DNA from: Acrocarpospora phusangensis
GTDB taxonomy: Bacteria; Actinomycetota; Actinomycetes; Streptosporangiales; Streptosporangiaceae
Direction: 5' to 3'
Assembly (NCBI RefSeq): GCF_016862995.1
Contig: NZ_BOOA01000027.1
Location: forward strand, 1 to 64,000
Length of the DNA: 64,000 nt
This document shows positions 17,801 through 25,360 of this stretch, in pieces. The notes beneath the pieces are model-generated. The model was not told the DNA's origin. It made no database searches and saw nothing but the letters and a program-made list of their open reading frames with translations. Both the position numbers and the translations under genes were made by a program. The first letter of the stretch is position 1. Each line of letters opens with the position of its first letter.

Positions 17801-18134
17801 CCAGGGGCTCCCCGTGCCGAAGATGATCCAGGCCGCCGGCAGCGGGCGGCACGGCAACAAGATGGCCCTCTTCCAGGTCTCCAGCGACTGGCAGGACGCC
17901 CCGCCGCTGGAGCTGGCCGGATGCCGCGTCGACTGGCGCTACGTCTCGACCGGTACGGCCCGCAACGACCTGTTCTTCTCCGCCTTCCGGCGGGGCGACG
18001 GGCTGTGGTGGAGCCTGGAGTACAACACCAACCTGTGGCGCGAGGACAGCGCCAGGAAGATGCTCGCCGAGGTCACGCAGATCCTCGCCGACGGCGTCGC
18101 GCACCCGGACCGGCCGATCCGGCACGGGCACTGA
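14799..18134 (+). CDS. NRPS: C - vestigial A C-lobe - PCP - C
   Basis: An 1111-aa NRPS. The first condensation domain (about 1-440) has HHLIADG (His137/His138, Asp142). Residues about 450-590 align only with the small C-terminal lobe of an A domain. A worn A7/A8 is recognisable (TGRLGRW... LVQGVRVPLDTIEA), but the whole N-terminal core (A1-A6) is absent and the A10 Lys motif is gone. A PCP follows (Ser630 in FAAGGHSLLAVE). A second, complete condensation domain (about 685-1111) has HHVAVDG (His816/His817, Asp821). The module cannot load its own PCP, so an aminoacyl group must come in trans. Both C domains keep catalytic His, so chain elongation is expected. It ends the first gene string; the next 73 bases are AT-rich. 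Confidence 0.93.
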   Translation: MTHLPLSREQQQVWFVERLAPDSGQYNELIVLELGGPLEPHRLRAALAAVLDRHATLRSTFHDVAGRPVVRLLPDVRLDLSQPVDLTRLPGPDQEQAVARLAAEFADQPYRLEQGPLIRAALLRLDRERHALLLGLHHLIADGWSAGILVRELDELYRDPGAPGAAPPYGYLDHARAQQERGEPADHLAYWKEQLAGVEPVLDLVGPRLRPVERSGRGERLRFDLDPELIAGMDRLIAQETTTRAAILLAALGVVLHRYTGRRDLVIGSASEARPREELENVIGFFATLLPLRLRLDPDMSFRALVEVVTELNFDALDHQDVSFPRLVDLVGQGRDASCPPLLQVVFTHATELPGPQRIGPMAVRQREVPRGRARFDLLIEARTGSGTGHLWLECDAELLDAAWAERFVGHLRNALTAALANPDRALAELPLLGPAERRRALGERPPPGAPALAHDVVLTDGALLSPTGVVGEVHQIYPQLCAIVGDRVTSRGDGLAPLPTGRLGRWEGDTLVTLGPPDRLPLVQGVRVPLDTIEATLLVHPAIREARVRLVDGRLRAEVLPARPDVEPAGLLAYLRDRLPRHALPQLIGLAAPPAPQDVQDTLLELWRAALGRPELTCDDDFFAAGGHSLLAVELLDAIADRLGVRLPVRRLFECPTVAELAGLVDLERVRPVPEPVPATPSGGSPLTVAQADIWVVQRLAPRQPVYNVPLVIDIEGELDETALATAFARVVARHEALRSLYTMDDHHVVQLPTAPPACLETVDLRSLPPAAATAEADRRERAAARQPFDLARQPPLRASLLCLPGGYRLMLTAHHVAVDGLALAVVCRDLSSAYAAARAGVSPALPAGPLTWGQYAAWEPGWLDREEPRLTDFWRRRLSGVPELALPTDLPRPSRLTFDGSHLEMAGGDAGALAAFARATGTTPFMVTTAAVAALLSRRAGQEVVPLAVPSENRHLPAARDLVGCTTGMLVLPVRCDPDLGFTGLVRQVRDLTLDAHDHQGLPVPKMIQAAGSGRHGNKMALFQVSSDWQDAPPLELAGCRVDWRYVSTGTARNDLFFSAFRRGDGLWWSLEYNTNLWREDSARKMLAEVTQILADGVAHPDRPIRHGH

Positions 18135-18207
18135 ACCCAGCTATGGCAACTTTTGTTGTGATGACTTATAACTATAGTTGCAAGCCGTCCTGCGAAAGGA
18201 AGCTCGT
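18135..18207 (+). promoter_or_regulatory. AT-rich promoter region with 10-bp palindrome
   Basis: This 73-base gap is the only clear transcription break inside the NRPS cluster, and it is much richer in A/T than its surroundings. It holds two overlapping -10-like hexamers, TATAAC (18167-18172) and TATAGT (18173-18178), each 5 of 6 to consensus. No convincing -35 is visible. The second lies in a perfect palindrome, AACTATAGTT (18170-18179), that could be a regulator site. GAAAGGAAG follows as the ribosome binding site for the dehydrogenase at 18,208. The promoter role is inferred from composition and position. Confidence 0.5.
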
Positions 18208-19317
18208 ATGAACGGCCTGACCTCCACCCGGGCCGCCGTCCTGGCGACGTTCGGCGAGTCGGTGGGGATCCGCGAATTCCCGGTCCCGCCGCCGGACGAG
18301 GGGCAGATCGTGGTCGCCGTCCGTTACGGCGGGGTCTGCGGCACCGACGTGCACCTGAGAGCGGGCTTCCTGCGGGTTCCGCTCCCGCTCGTGCTGGGGC
18401 ACGAAGGCGTCGGAACGGTTGTGACCTGCGGGAACGGGGCCGGCGAGGACTACTTCGGTAGCCCGCTGCGCCCTGGCGACCAGGTGATGTGGTCATCGTC
18501 CATCTCCTGCGGGCGCTGCGTCGCGTGCGGCCGGCGGGAGCCGACCCTGTGCCTGCGGCGCAGCACGTACGGGGTGACGCTCGGGCTGGCGGACCATCCC
18601 GGGCTGTCGGGCTCGTGGGCCGGGCACATGGTGCTGCGCGCGGGCACGACCGTGGTGAAGCTGCCGGACGCCGTCCCGCCACTCGCCGCCGCGTCGCTGG
18701 CCTGCGCGGGACCGACCATGGTCCACGCGCTCCACGACCGCCGTCCCGTACGGCCCGGCGACGTGGTCGTCGTGCAGGGCAGCGGACCTGTCGGCCTGGC
18801 CGCGGCCGCCCTGTCCCACCTGGCGGGCGCCGCCCAGGTGATCCTCGTCGGCGGCCCCGCGGAACGGCTGGACCTCGCGGCGCGCTCCGGCTTCGGCGAC
18901 CACCACCTCGACGTCGAAGGACCGGACGGCCCGGAGCCCGCGCTCGCCGCCGTCATGGACCTCACCGGCGGCAAGGGGGCCGATCTCGTCATCGAGTGCA
19001 CGGGCTCGCCGCCCGCCGTGGCGCAGGGCCTGCGGATGGCGGCCAGAGGCGGCGCCTATCTGGTGGTGGGCCAGTACACCGACAGGGGAGACACGGAAGT
19101 GAACCCTCATCTGATCGTCTACAAGCAGCTGGACGTGCTGGGCTCGTGGGGCTTCACCGGCGCCCACCTGGCCGAGTACGTAAACCTCCTGCCGGCGCTG
19201 ACGCGCCGATTCGATCTCGAAAAGCTGGTCGTCACCTATCCGCTGGAGGCCGCCGACCAGGCACTCGACGACGTCGAGGCGGGCGCGGTCATGAAGGCCG
19301 TCCTGGTCGCCGGTTGA
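18208..19317 (+). CDS. zinc-dependent alcohol dehydrogenase (MDR family)
   Basis: A 369-aa medium-chain dehydrogenase. The catalytic zinc ligands are in GGVCGTD and GHEGVGTV. A structural zinc site has four Cys in CGRCVACGRREPTLC. The NAD(P)-binding motif is GSGPVGLAAAALSHLAGA. It is the first gene of the second string and has its own ribosome binding site. In NRPS clusters such enzymes oxidise an alcohol or reduce a ketone during precursor supply. The DegT aminotransferase at 11,830 could use a ketone made by this enzyme, but that link is only positional. Confidence 0.92.
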   Translation: MNGLTSTRAAVLATFGESVGIREFPVPPPDEGQIVVAVRYGGVCGTDVHLRAGFLRVPLPLVLGHEGVGTVVTCGNGAGEDYFGSPLRPGDQVMWSSSISCGRCVACGRREPTLCLRRSTYGVTLGLADHPGLSGSWAGHMVLRAGTTVVKLPDAVPPLAAASLACAGPTMVHALHDRRPVRPGDVVVVQGSGPVGLAAAALSHLAGAAQVILVGGPAERLDLAARSGFGDHHLDVEGPDGPEPALAAVMDLTGGKGADLVIECTGSPPAVAQGLRMAARGGAYLVVGQYTDRGDTEVNPHLIVYKQLDVLGSWGFTGAHLAEYVNLLPALTRRFDLEKLVVTYPLEAADQALDDVEAGAVMKAVLVAG

Positions 19318-19334
19318 GAGGGGCCAGAAGCCCG

Positions 19335-22300
19335 ATGCGTCCCAGCGCCCGCTATCCGCACGGTGAGCTCATCCACAAGATGTTCCGCCACCAGGCCCGT
19401 GTCAGGCCCGACGCCGTCGCCCTGATCGAGGGCGAGAGGCGGTTCAGCTACGCGCACCTCGACCGGGCCTCGGACGTCCTCTGCCGGCGGCTGCAGGACA
19501 GGGGAGTGGCCCCCGGGGATCTCGTCCCCGTGCTCATGCCGCGCTCGGCCGGCCTCGTCGCCGCCCTCCTCGGACTGCTCAAGTGCGGCGCCGCCTACGC
19601 GGCCCTGGACACCGGGTGGCCGGCCGGGCAGGTACGGGCACTCGTCCACCGGCTCCGCCCGCCGCTGGTCGTCACGGACGCGGCGGCCGACTGGGGCGTG
19701 CCCGCCTGGCGGCCCGAACCCGTCGAACTCGCCGCGGCCGGACCGGAGACGCCCCTGCCCGTACGGGTCGACGGCGCCTGCCCGGCCACGGTCTTCTTCA
19801 CCTCCGGCACCACGGGACCGCCGAAAGGCGTCGTCACCCCGCACCGCGCGACGGCACGCCTGACCGGGGACCCGCTCGTGCGCGGCGGGCCGGGATCGGT
19901 GATGCCCCAGGCCGCGCCGGTCCCGTGGGACGGCTACAGCCTGGAACTGTGGACGACCCTGCTGAGCGGCGGCGCCTCCGTCGTGGTGACGGCTCCCTAT
20001 CTGCTGCCGCAGGAGCTGAGGCATCTCGTCGCCCGGCACGGGGTGAACCGGGTGTGGCTCACCGCCTCGCTGTTCAACCTCTTCGTGGAGGAGGACTGCG
20101 ACGCCTTCGCGGGGCTGCGTCAGGTCATGACCGGAGGGGAGCGGCTGTCGCCGGCCCATGTCGAGTCGTTCCTGACCGTTCACCCCTCCATCCGCCTGGT
20201 CAACGGGTACGGGCCGGTCGAGAGCACGGTGTTCACCACGGCGCATGCCGTACGACGGGAGGACTGTCGCCTGCCGGGTGGGATCCCGATCGGCCGCCCC
20301 GTGGCGGGCACGGAGGTCCACATCCTGGACGGCGATCGGGTGTGCGGGCCGGACGAAACAGGCGAGATCTGCGTCGGGGGCGACGGGCTGGCCATCGGGT
20401 ACCTGGACGAGGACCGTCTCACCGCCGAGAGGTTCAGGATGATCGAGGTCGGCGGCGGCGCGCGGCGGCTGTACCGCTCCGGCGACCTCGGACGTCGTTC
20501 GCCCGACGGAGATTTCCACTTCGAAGGACGCCGCGACCGGCAGATCAAGCTGCGCGGGCACCGGATCGAACTCGCCGCCGTCGAGGCCGCCACGGACGCG
20601 ATCGCCGGAGTGACCCGATGCGTCGCCGTCGTCGACACCGACCGATGGGGCAGCGCCCGCGCCGTCGTCCTGTTCTACACCTCCGACACGGCCCTGGCGG
20701 CTGAGACGCTCCGGCGGCAACTGGAGGAGGCGTTACCCGGTTATGCGCTCCCCGACGCCGTACACCGCGTCGAGTCCTTCCCGCTGACCCCCAACGGCAA
20801 GATCGAACAGACCGCCCTGCTCGATCAGGTACGGCTAGGCGACGATGCGCCCGCTGCCACCGACACGCATCCCGACGAGCTGATCGAACAGACCACCCCG
20901 CTCGATCAGCTGCGGCCGCGCGACGATGCGTCCGCCGCCTCTCCCGACGAGCTGACCGCGGCCGTCGCCAGGGTCTTCGCCGAAGTCACGGGGCTGACCC
21001 GGATACCCGGCGACGCCTCCCTGTTCGAACTCGGCGGCACGTCCCTGGACGCCGGGCGGATCTGCGGACGGCTGCGCCGCCGATTGGGACGTCCCATACC
21101 CGTCTCCCGCCTGATGGGGAACCCGACCGTGAACGGCCTGGCCGCCTGGCTCAGGAGCGCGGAGGACGCCGCCCGCGCAGTGCCGTCGCCGGGAGACGAC
21201 GGCGGGGTTCCGTTGCGCGGGATGCAGGCGGCCTTCTGCGCGATGCGGCAGTTCTTCCCCGACGATCTGTCCTCCCTGTGCCTGCTGACGTGGGAGGTGA
21301 CAGGGCCACTCGACGCCGACGCCCTGGAGGCCGCCCTCGGGGACCTCATCGGCAGGCATGAAGCCCTCCGCTCGGCGTACGTCGCCGAGCCGACACCCGC
21401 GGCCGTGGTGCTCGATCCGCCCAGGCCTACGGCGGGCCTGCCGGAGCGGCTGGGTCACGGGGGGAAGCAGAGTCTGATCCGGGCGCTCGCCAGGCCGCTG
21501 GCCATCGAGAAGGGAGAGGTCGTGCGTGCGGCGGTCGTCGGCGCGGGCGACGTCCATCTGCTGGGGATCGCCGTCCACCACGTGGCCGTCGACGGCTTCT
21601 CCGAGCACCTGCTGGCCGATGACCTGTCCAGGAGCTACGCGGCGCGCGCACGCGGACGCGCCCCCGTCTTCGACCTGCCCGCCCCCGGGCTGGCGGCTGC
21701 CGCCGCCGAGTGGGGTGAGGCCGAGGCGCACAGCTCCCTGGCCGCCCAGCGCGCCTTCTGGCGAGACCGGCTGGAAGGGCTCCCGCCCCTGCGGTATCCG
21801 CCCGCCGCGTCACGGGACGGACGCGCCGATCCTCGTGCCGCGGTTGGCCGGACGTGGCGGACATGCGAAACCGGCGTCGCCTTCCACTTGACGGCACCCG
21901 AGTACGGCGCATGGGAGCGCTTGGCCGCCCGGCAGGGAACCACCGGGTTCGTCGTCATGATGGCCGCCTTCGCGCGCGCCCTCGCCCAGGTCACCCAGCA
22001 GGACGCCTTCGGCCTGGGCACGGCCGTGACCAAGCGGAACGCGGAGTCGGCGGCGCACGCCGTCGGCTGCCTGATCGACACGGTGTGCGTACCCGTACGA
22101 TCGGCCCTCGGCCCATGGCCCGCTTTCGTGGAGTCCATGGCCGAATCGATCATGAGCTGCCTGGCCAACCAGGACGTCCCGTTCATGGAGGTCGTCGCCC
22201 TGTCCGTACGGCGGCGCGACGACCGTAGCCCGCTCTACCAGGCGATGTTCGCGCTGCACGACGACCCGGTCCCGGAACTGCGCCTGCCCGGCTGCGTGAC

Positions 22301-22484
22301 CCGGTTCGACCGGCCCGCCGGTCCGCGGGCGGTCGCGGAGATCGTCGCCGAGGTGTGGCCGCTGCCGGGTGGGGGCGCCCGAGTGGAGATCGGCCACCAG
22401 CCGGAGCGGGTCGCCGCCGCGCTCGTCAGGGAGCTCGCCGACACCTACCGGGAGACTCTGCGGCAGGGGCGACCGTGGGCGTGA
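19335..22484 (+). CDS. NRPS: A (Val-like pocket) - PCP - C
   Basis: A 1049-aa NRPS. The A domain has A3 FFTSGTTGPPKG, A5 NGYGPVEST, A7 YRSGDLG, A8 RQIKLRGHRIE and A10 PNGKIEQTAL. The pocket read by eye against GrsA is D-G-L-W-M-G-G-V-F-K, near the known valine code DALWMGGTFK, so Val or a related aliphatic residue is likely. The PCP carries Ser570 in FELGGTSLDAG. The condensation domain has HHVAVDG (His748/His749, Asp753). There is no C domain before A, so this is probably an initiating or in-trans module. The A-PCP linker holds a tandem duplication (separate entry). The start ATG lies 17 bases after the dehydrogenase stop, with a purine-rich GAGAGGGG upstream. Confidence 0.93.
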   Translation: MRPSARYPHGELIHKMFRHQARVRPDAVALIEGERRFSYAHLDRASDVLCRRLQDRGVAPGDLVPVLMPRSAGLVAALLGLLKCGAAYAALDTGWPAGQVRALVHRLRPPLVVTDAAADWGVPAWRPEPVELAAAGPETPLPVRVDGACPATVFFTSGTTGPPKGVVTPHRATARLTGDPLVRGGPGSVMPQAAPVPWDGYSLELWTTLLSGGASVVVTAPYLLPQELRHLVARHGVNRVWLTASLFNLFVEEDCDAFAGLRQVMTGGERLSPAHVESFLTVHPSIRLVNGYGPVESTVFTTAHAVRREDCRLPGGIPIGRPVAGTEVHILDGDRVCGPDETGEICVGGDGLAIGYLDEDRLTAERFRMIEVGGGARRLYRSGDLGRRSPDGDFHFEGRRDRQIKLRGHRIELAAVEAATDAIAGVTRCVAVVDTDRWGSARAVVLFYTSDTALAAETLRRQLEEALPGYALPDAVHRVESFPLTPNGKIEQTALLDQVRLGDDAPAATDTHPDELIEQTTPLDQLRPRDDASAASPDELTAAVARVFAEVTGLTRIPGDASLFELGGTSLDAGRICGRLRRRLGRPIPVSRLMGNPTVNGLAAWLRSAEDAARAVPSPGDDGGVPLRGMQAAFCAMRQFFPDDLSSLCLLTWEVTGPLDADALEAALGDLIGRHEALRSAYVAEPTPAAVVLDPPRPTAGLPERLGHGGKQSLIRALARPLAIEKGEVVRAAVVGAGDVHLLGIAVHHVAVDGFSEHLLADDLSRSYAARARGRAPVFDLPAPGLAAAAAEWGEAEAHSSLAAQRAFWRDRLEGLPPLRYPPAASRDGRADPRAAVGRTWRTCETGVAFHLTAPEYGAWERLAARQGTTGFVVMMAAFARALAQVTQQDAFGLGTAVTKRNAESAAHAVGCLIDTVCVPVRSALGPWPAFVESMAESIMSCLANQDVPFMEVVALSVRRRDDRSPLYQAMFALHDDPVPELRLPGCVTRFDRPAGPRAVAEIVAEVWPLPGGGARVEIGHQPERVAAALVRELADTYRETLRQGRPWA
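20802..20954 (+). repeat. in-frame tandem duplication in the A-PCP linker
   Basis: Two adjacent copies of a coding unit: 20802-20882 (81 bases) and 20883-20954 (72 bases). They encode IEQTALLDQVRLGDDAPA... and IEQTTPLDQLRPRDDASA..., each ending in PDEL. The first copy contains the end of the A10 motif, and the second lengthens the linker to the PCP by about 24-27 residues. Spacing stays in frame, so the protein is intact. The copies have diverged at several positions, so this is not an assembly error. The duplication may have been tolerated because the linker is flexible. Confidence 0.85.
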
Positions 22485-23656
22485 GGCCCTCCTTCTGGGA
22501 GGATCCGTACCCCACCTACCAGGCCATCGCGTCCGGCTCGCCGGTCGTCCGGGACGAGGGCATGGGCGTCTGGATCGTCACCGGCAGGCGGGAGGCGACC
22601 GCGATCCTGCGCTCGCCGCACGTCTCCTCCCGGTGGGACCTCCTCCACCGTACGGAGCAGGCGGACGTCCTGCGGCGGATGCTGGGCGGCTGGTTCATGC
22701 TGATGGATCCGCCCGATCACACCCGGTTGCGGCGGGCCGTCCAGGGCTGGTTCACCCGGCGGCGCATCGAGGTGCTCCGCGCCGACCTGCGGCGGGACGC
22801 GGATGAGCTGCTCCGCGGGACGTCCGGCGACCGGGTGGACGTCATGGGCGGCTTCGCCGAGCCCCTGGCGCAGCGGATGATCTCCAGGGTCCTGGGCATC
22901 CCGCTGGAGCACGGCGTCAGGGCGGCCCGCCTGATGCCGCCCATCGCCGGGTTCCTGGCCATGCCGCACAGCCGCCGGTTCGAGGCCGCCGCGGCGGAAG
23001 CGGCCGAGGAGCTGAACCGGCTGTTCCGCGGCTGCGCCGACGCGCTCACGCCGGACGGCCTGCTCGCCGCACTGGCCGCCGAGCGAGGCCCCGACGCGCT
23101 CTTCGCGGACACGGCCATCCTGCTGGTGTTCGCCGGCCAGGAGACGACCGCGGGCCTCATCGGAGCAGGTCTGCTGCACCTGCTCCGCGATCGGGCGGCC
23201 TGGGGGAAGCTGCTCCGGCACGAGGTGACGGTGGAGAAGGCCGTCGAGGAGATCCTGCGGTTCGACACCTCGGTGCCGCAGGTGCCGCGGATCGCGACGG
23301 CGGACGTGGCGGCCGGCGGCGAACTCATCAGGGCGGGAGACCGGATCGTGGTCATCCTCGGCGCGGCCAACCGGGACCCCCGGGTCACGGCCGACCCCGA
23401 CCTGCTCGACCTGTCCCGCGCGCCGTCGCATCTGGCCTTCGGCACCGGCATCCACCACTGCCTCGGCGCCCCGATCGCGCGGATGACGGCGCAGGTGGCG
23501 ATCTCGGCCTGGCTGTCGTCGCTGCCCCGGGCGCGCGTCGTGAACGGCAGCGTGCGCTGGTCGGCCGACCGGGGTTACCGCAAGCTGGCACGGGCCTGTG
23601 TGCTGCGAACACCCGAACACGATCACCCTCCGGAGGGTCCTGCCCATGAGCCGTGA
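22475..23656 (+). CDS. cytochrome P450 paired with free PCP and A domain
   Basis: A 393-aa P450 with fully canonical motifs: I-helix FAGQETT, ExxR EEILR, heme loop FGTGIHHCLG. This contrasts with the two P450s at the start of the window. The GTG at 22,475 has AGGGG 5-6 bases upstream; a GTG at 22,481 overlapping the NRPS stop is the alternative. The gene overlaps a free PCP gene, which in turn overlaps a free A-domain gene. This A/PCP/P450 arrangement is known for beta-hydroxylation of a carrier-bound amino acid (the NovH/NovI type). A hydroxylated aliphatic amino acid is therefore the likely product, given the Leu-like A pocket at 23,921. Confidence 0.94.
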   Translation: MGVRPSFWEDPYPTYQAIASGSPVVRDEGMGVWIVTGRREATAILRSPHVSSRWDLLHRTEQADVLRRMLGGWFMLMDPPDHTRLRRAVQGWFTRRRIEVLRADLRRDADELLRGTSGDRVDVMGGFAEPLAQRMISRVLGIPLEHGVRAARLMPPIAGFLAMPHSRRFEAAAAEAAEELNRLFRGCADALTPDGLLAALAAERGPDALFADTAILLVFAGQETTAGLIGAGLLHLLRDRAAWGKLLRHEVTVEKAVEEILRFDTSVPQVPRIATADVAAGGELIRAGDRIVVILGAANRDPRVTADPDLLDLSRAPSHLAFGTGIHHCLGAPIARMTAQVAISAWLSSLPRARVVNGSVRWSADRGYRKLARACVLRTPEHDHPPEGPAHEP

Positions 23657-23924
23657 AGAGACCATCGGCCACCTGCTCGACGACCGGCTGCACGCGGTGT
23701 CGGTCGTCTTCGGACGGATACTCGGCGAAGGCGTCACCATCGATCCGGAGAGCGACTTCTTCCTGCTGGGAGGGCACTCGCTGCTCGTCATCGAGGCGAT
23801 CGCCGAACTTCGCGACCGGTACGGCCTCCAGGTCCCGGCCAGGCAGTTCCTCCAGGACGCCCGAGTGTCGGCCGTGGCCGAGGCGTGCACGAGGCTGGAT
23901 CACACCGCCGGTGACCGGCGATGA
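23646..23924 (+). CDS. free-standing peptidyl carrier protein
   Basis: A 92-aa protein that is a single carrier domain. The phosphopantetheine site is Ser45 in DFFLLGGHSLLVIE, with the usual helices after it. The ATG at 23,646 has GGAGGGT about 8 bases upstream and overlaps the P450 gene by 11 bases. The 3' end overlaps the A-domain gene (ATGA). It is probably loaded by that A domain and presents the aminoacyl thioester to the P450 encoded just upstream. Transfer from here into the NRPS line would need an acyltransferase or a C domain acting in trans. Confidence 0.95.
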   Translation: MSREETIGHLLDDRLHAVSVVFGRILGEGVTIDPESDFFLLGGHSLLVIEAIAELRDRYGLQVPARQFLQDARVSAVAEACTRLDHTAGDRR

Positions 23925-25360
23925 TCCCCGCCTCGGCCCCTGTGCTGTTCCTGCGCCGGGCGAGGGAGCGTCCCGAGGCCGTCGCGGTCTCCGAGGCGGA
24001 CGGCCGCCGGACCTCGTACGCGGAACTGCTCGCACTCGCGTCGGGCGCTGCGGGCCTGCTCCGCGATCACGGGGTCCCCGCCGGCTCCGTCGTCGGCATC
24101 CGAAGCGCGCCCTGCGCCGCCGTTCTCGCCGCGCAGCTCGGCATCTGGCTCCACGGCGGCGTACCCCTGCTCATCGACCCCGCGCAGCCGCTCGCCCGCG
24201 CCGAGACGATGATCGCGGACGCCGGACCGGCCGCCCTGTTCACCGCCGAACCCTCGGGGCTCGGGGGCGTCCTCGAGATCGACCTCTCCCGGCTCTCCCC
24301 GCGAGGCGACAGCCGCCGATTCCGGGGTACGCGTCCCGATGCGCCCGCCTACCTGCTCTACACCTCCGGCTCCACGGGCAGGCCCAAGGGCGTACTGGTC
24401 GGGCACGCCTCCTTCGCCCGGCTCATCGACTGGCACATCCGGACCTATGCGGTGGCCCCCGGAGACACCGCCTCGTCGGTGGCCGCTCCGTCGTTCGACG
24501 CCTTCCAGTGGGAGACGTGGCCGTACCTGTGCGCCGGCGCGCGGGTCTGCTTCGCGCCGCCCGAACTGCGGTACGCCCCCTGGGAACTCGGCTCCTGGTT
24601 CTCGGCGGAGAAGGTGGATCTGGCCTTTCTGCCCACTCCGCTCGCCGAGGCGTACGTCCGTCGCGGCTCCTCGTACGACCAGCTCAGGTGCCTGCTGACC
24701 GGCGGTGACCGGCTCCGCCTGGCCGACGGGCACCCCTTGCGGCGTCTCGTGAACCACTACGGCCCCACGGAGGGCACCGTTCTGGCGACATTTCATGACG
24801 TCCAGCCTGCGGAGTCCGGTGCCATCCCGATCGGCCGGCCGATCCCCTCCGCCACGACGCTGGTCCTGGACGAGGACGACAGGCGTACGCCACCGGGGGA
24901 GCCGGGGGAGCTGGTTCTCGGGGGCGACTGCCTTGCGCTCGGCTACTGGCGGGAGGAGAACGCGCGATCGCCCTTCACCTCGCTGCGGGGTCGCCCCGGC
25001 CGCTGGTACCGGACCGGCGACCTGGTCAGGCGGGACAGCACGGGCGTGCTGCATTTCCTCGCACGGCTGGACCGCCAGCTCAAGGTGCGCGGCATGCGGG
25101 TGGAACCGGGGGAGATCGAGGCCGTACTCCGAAGTCACCCGCTCCTCGACGACGCGGTCGTGACCGCCGACCCGGCGGCCGGCCGGCTCCTCGCCTTCCT
25201 GGTGACACGGGAACCCGCCGTGGACGAGAACGCGGTACGCGCCTTCGCGGCCGGCCGGTTGCCCCGCGAGATGGTGCCCGCGGTCTTCCACCTGGTCCCG
25301 GAGCTGCCGCTGACCGCCCACGGGAAGGTCGACCTGGCCGCTCTCCACGAGCCGGTGTGA
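23921..25360 (+). CDS. free-standing adenylation domain (Leu-like pocket)
   Basis: A 479-aa A domain with no attached carrier. A3 is LYTSGSTGRPKG, A4 FDAFQWETW, A5 NHYGPTEGT, A7 YRTGDLV, A8 RQLKVRGMRVEPGE and A10 AHGKVDLAAL. The pocket aligned by eye to GrsA is D-A-W-F-L-G-H-V-L-K, eight of ten matching the known leucine code DAWFLGNVVK. The differences are His for Asn and Leu for Val. Leucine or a close analogue is the likely substrate. It overlaps the free PCP gene, so the two almost certainly work together. Confidence 0.93.
   Translation: MIPASAPVLFLRRARERPEAVAVSEADGRRTSYAELLALASGAAGLLRDHGVPAGSVVGIRSAPCAAVLAAQLGIWLHGGVPLLIDPAQPLARAETMIADAGPAALFTAEPSGLGGVLEIDLSRLSPRGDSRRFRGTRPDAPAYLLYTSGSTGRPKGVLVGHASFARLIDWHIRTYAVAPGDTASSVAAPSFDAFQWETWPYLCAGARVCFAPPELRYAPWELGSWFSAEKVDLAFLPTPLAEAYVRRGSSYDQLRCLLTGGDRLRLADGHPLRRLVNHYGPTEGTVLATFHDVQPAESGAIPIGRPIPSATTLVLDEDDRRTPPGEPGELVLGGDCLALGYWREENARSPFTSLRGRPGRWYRTGDLVRRDSTGVLHFLARLDRQLKVRGMRVEPGEIEAVLRSHPLLDDAVVTADPAAGRLLAFLVTREPAVDENAVRAFAAGRLPREMVPAVFHLVPELPLTAHGKVDLAALHEPV

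Noticed and set aside
14463-18131. A 1222-codon open frame on the minus strand opposite the NRPS
   Set aside because: Very Arg/Gly/Gln/Pro-rich, with no motifs. It is a third-position shadow of the + strand NRPS, which has all expected domains.
23921-25360. A proline-type pocket for the free A domain (suggesting a pyrrole pathway)
   Set aside because: An early misalignment of A4 gave a Pro-like code; the corrected reading (D-A-W-F-L-G-H-V-L-K) is Leu-like, and no prolyl-PCP dehydrogenase gene is present.
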